A DNA stretch of 64,000 bases from Lumbricus terrestris (Eukaryota > Annelida > Clitellata > Crassiclitellata > Lumbricidae): NCBI GenBank assembly GCA_949752735.1, contig OX457037.1, forward strand, positions 17,642,295 through 17,706,294, given 5' to 3'. Below are positions 60,701-64,000 of this stretch, piece after piece (position 1 is the stretch's first letter; each line of letters starts with the position of its first letter). A program made the translations under genes and the position numbers. The notes under the pieces are model-generated. The model saw nothing but the letters and a program-made list of their open reading frames with translations, searched no databases and was not told the origin of the DNA.

Positions 60701-62668
60701 TATCTCATAGTTTTAGAAGGAGAATTCATGCGGCGCCATTGTTGTACTCTATCACTCAGTCTTGTCGTTGTGAGTTAAGACAGTTCCCCACAGCAGACAT
60801 ACAATGACAAGGACTCTCCTACGTCAAAACTTGCCTTTTCTTTCGAGGTTGAACTAACTGGGAGCGCTTCTGAAAGGCTCTTGCTACGAGAAGCGCTTTA
60901 TAAATGGTCAGATACAATACAATACAATACTTTTAATGACCGACAAAAAGTGATTTGCTTGTTTGGTAATGAGTTGCAACGTGAAGCTTCTGTCTGCGAA
61001 GTCAAGACCGTCGCTGCCCCAGTAGGCCTAGTACACGCTGAAGATAAAATATGTCCTCGTGACGCTTCTGGGAGACTGTAAATGATGTTTTACATAATTA
61101 TGTCTTGTTACATTGCATTATATTACTGCTACGATGAAAAGAGTAGAGTCTAACAGGGATTTTTAAAATAACTTTAACTGCTCAACGAAATTTCTGGCGA
61201 CCTTTTGCAAGTCATCGGCGATAGAATCTGATAACCTTTTTCTGTCATTCACCAGAAATTTGGTCTTTCTGCATATGTATTCTTTTCAATCTGCTACAGT
61301 ACAGTGCAGTTACCTTTCTCTGATGATTTTCACTGCGCATGATTGCCTTTACAACTGCACGAATTCATTTATAGAAGTGCACATTTTCTGTTCATCTGCA
61401 TGCACGTTAAAAAACGCCATGGAGTCTATACTAATGTTGATGACTGACTGTTCGGGTGAATTAGACCAAGACAACCGACGAACGTGGTTCTGATGGCGTA
61501 CTATGGATGCCTCGCCGGAGCCAGGCTCGCAGGATTGCTGCTCGCCAACGTCATCGCCGCCATCTCGATCTACGCTTTCTTCAACAGCGTCTACTCGTGG
61601 CTGGCCAGCAGAGTAGGAATCGAAACAAGCATTCTGGTACGAACGCAATCTATATCAGCCCATTCATTCGAAGTTTCGAGCTTTGTAGACTACAGGAAGT
61701 GGATGTGTTGGAGGTGGAATGGAGGTTGAAGCGTCCAGCCGAAGGTCAACCGGAGACAAGAAGCGACCTGCTCCAAAGACTCTGCCTAGCTGCACAGCGA
61801 GGGAACGCTAGTAATGATGACAGAGCAGTTCTGCTGGGACTTTTCCCCTTTAAATTGTTCACTATAATTATAGGCTGCATAACTATACTAATCTAATATG
61901 AACCTTTGTAAAGCACTTCTCGAAACAGAAGCTATTCAGAAGAGCTCTCAGCATGACAGGCAGTACACATTGGCTGATTATAATTATTACTATTATTATG
62001 AAAATTACAATAACACGAAAGATGATGATGACGATGATGATGATGATGATGATGACGATGATGATGATGATGACGATGACGATGACGATGACGATCACGA
62101 TGACGATCACGATCACGATGACGATCACGATGACGATCACGACGACCATGACCATGACCATGACCATGACGATGACGATGACGATGAGGGTGGTGGTGGT
62201 GGTGGCGGTGGCGGTGGCGATGGCGATGGCGATCACGATGACGATGACGATGACCATGACGATGGCGATGGCGATGACGATGACGATGATGACGACGACG
62301 ACGACGACGGCGAAGAAGATGGTGATGATAATGATGATGACGATGACGATGACTATGATGATGACGATGACGATGATGAATAGCCCGTAATCTGATATCA
62401 TGTTGACCTCGATTACCACAAAAGTCTATTGAACAGAACGACAGGTCAAAACCATGATTGCTACGCCATTGTAATTTTACGGAGGTCATTGTTCTTCTCG
62501 TCGTTGCAGGAGACGCTAGGCTATGTCTTCATGCCAATTTCATATCTGATGGGAGTCCGTTGGGAAGAGTGTTACGTCGTTGGATGTCTCGTCGCTGATA
62601 AAGTCTTTGTTTCCGTTCTTAGCGCTTTCCGCGATCTCGGAGTCAAGATTTCGTTGCACGAGATCCAG
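51798..62668 (+). CDS. SLC28/CNT-like membrane protein, copy B (eight exons, last exon beyond window)
   Basis: Exons: 51798-52297, 56322-56463, 57821-58018, 58774-58836, 59135-59260, 60404-60534, 61465-61636 and 62510-62668. Lengths and phases of exons 2-8 equal those of copy A (142, 198, 63, 126, 131, 172, 159 bases). The visible frame is 497 codons; an equivalent of copy A exon 9 is not found before 64000. Exon 8 differs from copy A at 9 of 53 residues. The N-terminus has an expanded KEKEKEKE stretch (EEKEKEKEKEEDC). The same departures from canonical CNTs are present: a short HP1 exon (LTTDSQLHLVLVVGHVLVSG) and LRDLG-type sequence (VSVLSAFRDLG) in place of NEFVAY. Purifying changes and kept splice sites argue for a living gene. 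The first intron uses a GC donor. Confidence 0.86.
52298..52303 (+). promoter_or_regulatory. GC-AG intron donor (GCAAGT) at exon 1 of copy B
   Basis: Copy A has GTAGGT at this point (34809). Copy B has GCAAGT, the favoured context of the rare GC donor class, and the exon 2 acceptor (GCATAG) keeps the frame: TG + G gives Trp in both copies. No better GT donor lies nearby that preserves the frame. Confidence 0.75.
52766..53105 (-). mobile_element. tRNA-derived SINE, family 3
   Basis: The minus strand begins with a tRNA-like head (GTAGCTCAGTGGAGAGAGCG A-box, GACCCGGGTTCAAGCC B-box). A body of about 250 bases follows (CTGTTAGCTGCC...TCTGACTTGGCC-like...TAACATGT...GTGTCAGATT). T-stem and acceptor pairing are broken, so it is not a working tRNA. 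It is in intron 1 of copy B. Confidence 0.75.
53311..55587. mobile_element. TIR transposon, 2277 bp, 8-bp target duplication, no recognisable transposase
   Basis: The ends TAGGGTGGTCG and CGACCACCCTA are inverted repeats. Similarity runs about 150 bases inward (ccatttggtgcca, aatatttaggactagcacaac). The flanks 53303-53310 and 55588-55595 are both GTCGGTAG. The surrounding host sequence matches about 35430-35600 of copy A without the insert, so it arrived after the duplication. It contains a 5'-truncated SINE (53700-53955), a SINE tail (about 55265-55300) and two short frames (53991-54224, 54551-54853) that resemble nothing I know. The same terminal sequence begins an element at about 63097. 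Confidence 0.88.
53700..53955 (+). mobile_element. 5'-truncated copy of SINE family 3
   Basis: The sequence ctgttagctgccattggc...cagattgggtga is an inverted match, about 85-90% by eye, to the body of the SINE at 52766-53020. It lacks the tRNA head. It is nested in the transposon at 53311. Confidence 0.75.
55840..55985 (-). repeat. SINE tail fragment in intron 1 of copy B
   Basis: The sequence ataatgcccttcaagaaatccactcagaggcgcttccagttcaaccacgg is the reverse of the shared tail, preceded by attcattcgttcattc. The 162-codon frame starting at 55850 begins inside it and is rejected as a gene. Confidence 0.65.
56661..57117. mobile_element. MITE with GTGACACGAAA termini and ATCCCCC hairpins, intron 2 of copy B
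   Basis: The left end GTGACACGAAACGGAGTATC and the right end GATACTCTATTTCGTGACAC are inverted repeats (three mismatches over about 24 bases). Inside, (c)tatccgggggata and tatcccccggat recur at least four times in both orientations, giving strong hairpins. The target duplication is unclear. Confidence 0.75.
57455..57660 (-). mobile_element. tRNA-derived SINE, family 1, reverse orientation
   Basis: Minus strand: head GTCGCGGTGGTGTAGTGGTG, B-box-like GTTCGAATCCACC, middle ACCTTGGGCAAGTCC, tail gggagcgcctctgagtagc...gaagaggcgctataac. It is in intron 2 of copy B. Confidence 0.9.
58232..58445 (-). mobile_element. tRNA-derived SINE, family 1, reverse orientation
   Basis: Minus strand: GGGGCGCGGTGGTGTAGTGG head, GGTTCGAATCCACATC B-box region, tail gggaacgcttctgagtat...gaagggcgctataac. 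It is in intron 3 of copy B. Copy A carries a family 1 SINE in its intron 3 too (37329), but in the other orientation and at another spot, so it is an independent insertion. Confidence 0.9.
59282..59444. mobile_element. Short MITE with perfect 18-bp inverted repeats, intron 5 of copy B
   Basis: CCATAAATGACGTCACGC (59286-59303) and GCGTGACGTCATTTATGG (59422-59439) pair perfectly. CCCCAT occurs just outside both ends. Length about 160 bases, non-coding. Confidence 0.75.
59505..59795 (-). mobile_element. SINE-like element, tRNA-type head in reverse
   Basis: The minus strand reads TTAGCTACACCGGTAAGCGAG, then a B-box-like GGTTCAAGCCCCGG, then CGACCTTGGGCAAGTTGC and ggcaacgggaaaccacccc. The shared GACCTTGGGCAAGT middle relates it to families 1 and 2. 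ATCTAATCTAGTC simple repeats lie on both sides. Confidence 0.65.
60003..60136. repeat. (TTGA/TCGA)n microsatellite, intron 5 of copy B
   Basis: About 33 units of attg/atcg. Confidence 0.92.
60850..60940 (+). repeat. SINE tail fragment, intron 6 of copy B
   Basis: gaactaactgggagcgcttctgaaagg...cgagaagcgctttataaatgg followed by atacaatacaatac. Confidence 0.7.
62023..62385. repeat. (GATGAC)n tract, intron 7 of copy B
   Basis: Gatgac/gatcac hexamers and gatgat triplets with a (GGT)n island at about 62188-62220. Reading frames of poly-Asp, His/Asp, Met/Thr and Val/Ile are artefacts. It ends about 125 bases before exon 8 (62510). Confidence 0.92.
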
Positions 62669-63019
62669 GTTGGTAACTCAACATTAAATGTTATCCGTGT
62701 TTGTTCAAATCTATGACGAAATTTCCATTGACAGGAAACCGTATGCTTATAATTATTTGATGACTTTTATATGCACTTCACAGACGTTCAGACTGATACC
62801 TGATACGTTCATAAATACCTAAATATCTTTGCTGCATAGGCGCCATAATTATGATGATTTTTGGCCATTGAAGCATTCGTCCTCATTAAATAAACTAAAA
62901 TAACTATAATTGGCGTTTGTTAATTTCTCAAGTCTGTTTTTGGTCAGCTATATAGTTAAATCATGTGAATCTCAATCGTCTTACATTGTAACTGGTCAAT
63001 ATTTCATTATGTTTTCATT

Positions 63020-63095
63020 TTTTATTTCGATGATTGTATGCAGCACCTATGGGTAGGCTACTCAGAAGCGCTCCCGGTCCAACCACGGCTAAATA
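63020..63095 (-). repeat. SINE tail fragment
   Basis: gcagcacctatgggtaggctactcagaagcgctcccggtccaaccacgg is the reverse of the shared tail; it directly precedes the transposon end at about 63097. Confidence 0.65.
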
Positions 63096-63096
63096 A

Positions 63097-64000
63097 TAAG
63101 GTGGTCGTTAAAAATGAAAGTTGGAATCTGCTGTTCTCCAAGTTTCCATTTGGTGCCAGTCCATCCAGAAACATCACACAAAAAGTTGCATGTGAAAATA
63201 TTAATATTTAGGACTTGCACAACACCATCAAAGTTTATAATGGGAACCTATGAAGAATGAGCATTATTGCTGTAATAAAACATGCATCCTCAAGCCAGAA
63301 ATCAATTCAATGCGTTACAACGATATAATTTCATCCCTGATTATTGATGATCACACTGATTGGTGATACAAATTTAAATTATTATTGCTGCCGATTTACT
63401 CGATGTCAATGTGACCTTGAAGGTTTTACCGCAATCTCCTTTGTTCGTGCCGAGAACGAGTTGCGATGCTCTTCTACAACTTGTGATAGAAATTGTTTTT
63501 GTTGTTCATTCCTTGTCCTTGAGGGATTGAAATGCTGAATAAGGGTGACACCCCGCTCAGCTAGAATGCTAGATCACTCATAGCCTCTATCGATCTGCAG
63601 CTTATCGAACTCTTCGTGCAGTCTTCATGATTTATGAGACCACTTGGATCGTGTTCCAGAAGTGCATCTAGAAGTTTTAAGATTCACAACAGGCCACGAG
63701 TTGATTTTATCACGAAATCATGCCAGCCTAGTGCTTTTGTGAATGACTTGGAGAAGAGTTGTGGTATGCGTTTTTGGAGCTCAGAACCTTCTTTATCCAT
63801 TACAACTGCCATGATCAATTTCTTCTCTTCCAATGACACCTCATAGTGAAAGAAACCCAAGCAAAACAACACCTTGGATACATACCAGATATTGCGACCA
63901 ATAGGTGTCACTGCAGCATCAGCGATGAACTTCTGTGGGTATAAAGAGAGATAGTACTCAGTACTAGATCGTTCCCAGAAGCAGTGGTTGCTGATGGGGA
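63097..64000 (-). pseudogene. Transposon copy (same TIR as 53311) with degenerate transposase, running off the window
   Basis: The terminal GGTGGTCGTTAAAAATGAAA and the next 150 bases match the ends of the 53311-55587 element. Inside, the minus strand from 63500 to 63430 gives EQQKQFLSQVVEEH-like sequence, matching QLQFLLQVVEDHRK of the 48536-50000 transposase. Positions 63911-63684 read NIWYVSKVLFCLGFFHYEVS and IPQLFSKSFTKALGWHDFV, matching NHFWYMSQKLVSLAFFD. Frames are broken by stops and gaps, so it is not functional. It links the two TIR elements to one transposase family and sits in intron 8 of copy B. Confidence 0.7.

Noticed and set aside
61883..62489. Poly-Asp, His/Arg and Val/Ile-rich frames of 145-185 codons
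   Set aside because: Artefacts of the GATGAC repeat in an intron.

Overview
This is an animal genomic window. It has split genes with GT/AG introns, a 200-base assembly gap, dense microsatellites, SINEs, hAT-type MITEs and LINE remains, and a strikingly repeated octamer TAGGCCTA. The gene families (an RGK GTPase, a TRIM protein with NHL-like repeats, a tektin, nucleoside-transporter-like proteins) and the repeat style suggest a marine invertebrate, perhaps a deuterostome. The species cannot be fixed from sequence alone.

Layout. (1) 1-1838 (+): the last two exons of an RGK-family small GTPase; its intron holds a Helitron-like 3' end and its 3' flank a tandem repeat. (2) 6841-9738 (-): a two-exon TRIM gene (RING, two B-boxes, coiled coil, NHL-like propeller), 719 codons. 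(3) 17044-23077 (-): a complete nine-exon tektin (461 codons), a ciliary microtubule protein. Possible RFX half-sites lie about 1.3 kb upstream. (4) 23.3-32 kb: gene-poor repeat land with trinucleotide arrays, two hAT-type MITEs (one containing another), and an odd structure in which hairpin minisatellite arrays in opposite orientation flank a palindrome with telomere-like TTAGGG tracts. (5) 32.2-64 kb: a tandem duplication. Copy A (34339-44053, nine exons, 587 codons) and copy B (51798-62668, eight exons visible, the ninth beyond the window) encode paralogous membrane proteins of the concentrative nucleoside transporter (SLC28/CNT) fold. All exon phases match.

The most interesting result is that both SLC28-like copies keep the CNT scaffold but appear to have lost every substrate-binding signature. 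The re-entrant HP1 segment with the QTE motif is shortened, NEFVAY is replaced, and the GFAN motif is altered. They may be an undescribed branch with a non-transport or changed role.

The introns and intergenic space of the duplicated block record later insertions. These include MITEs with exact target duplications, two TIR transposons of one family near 53.3 and 63.1 kb, a related one at 48.2 kb, LINE fragments, and SINEs with tRNA-derived heads. The five genes share no obvious pathway; they are ordinary neighbours on a metazoan chromosome.
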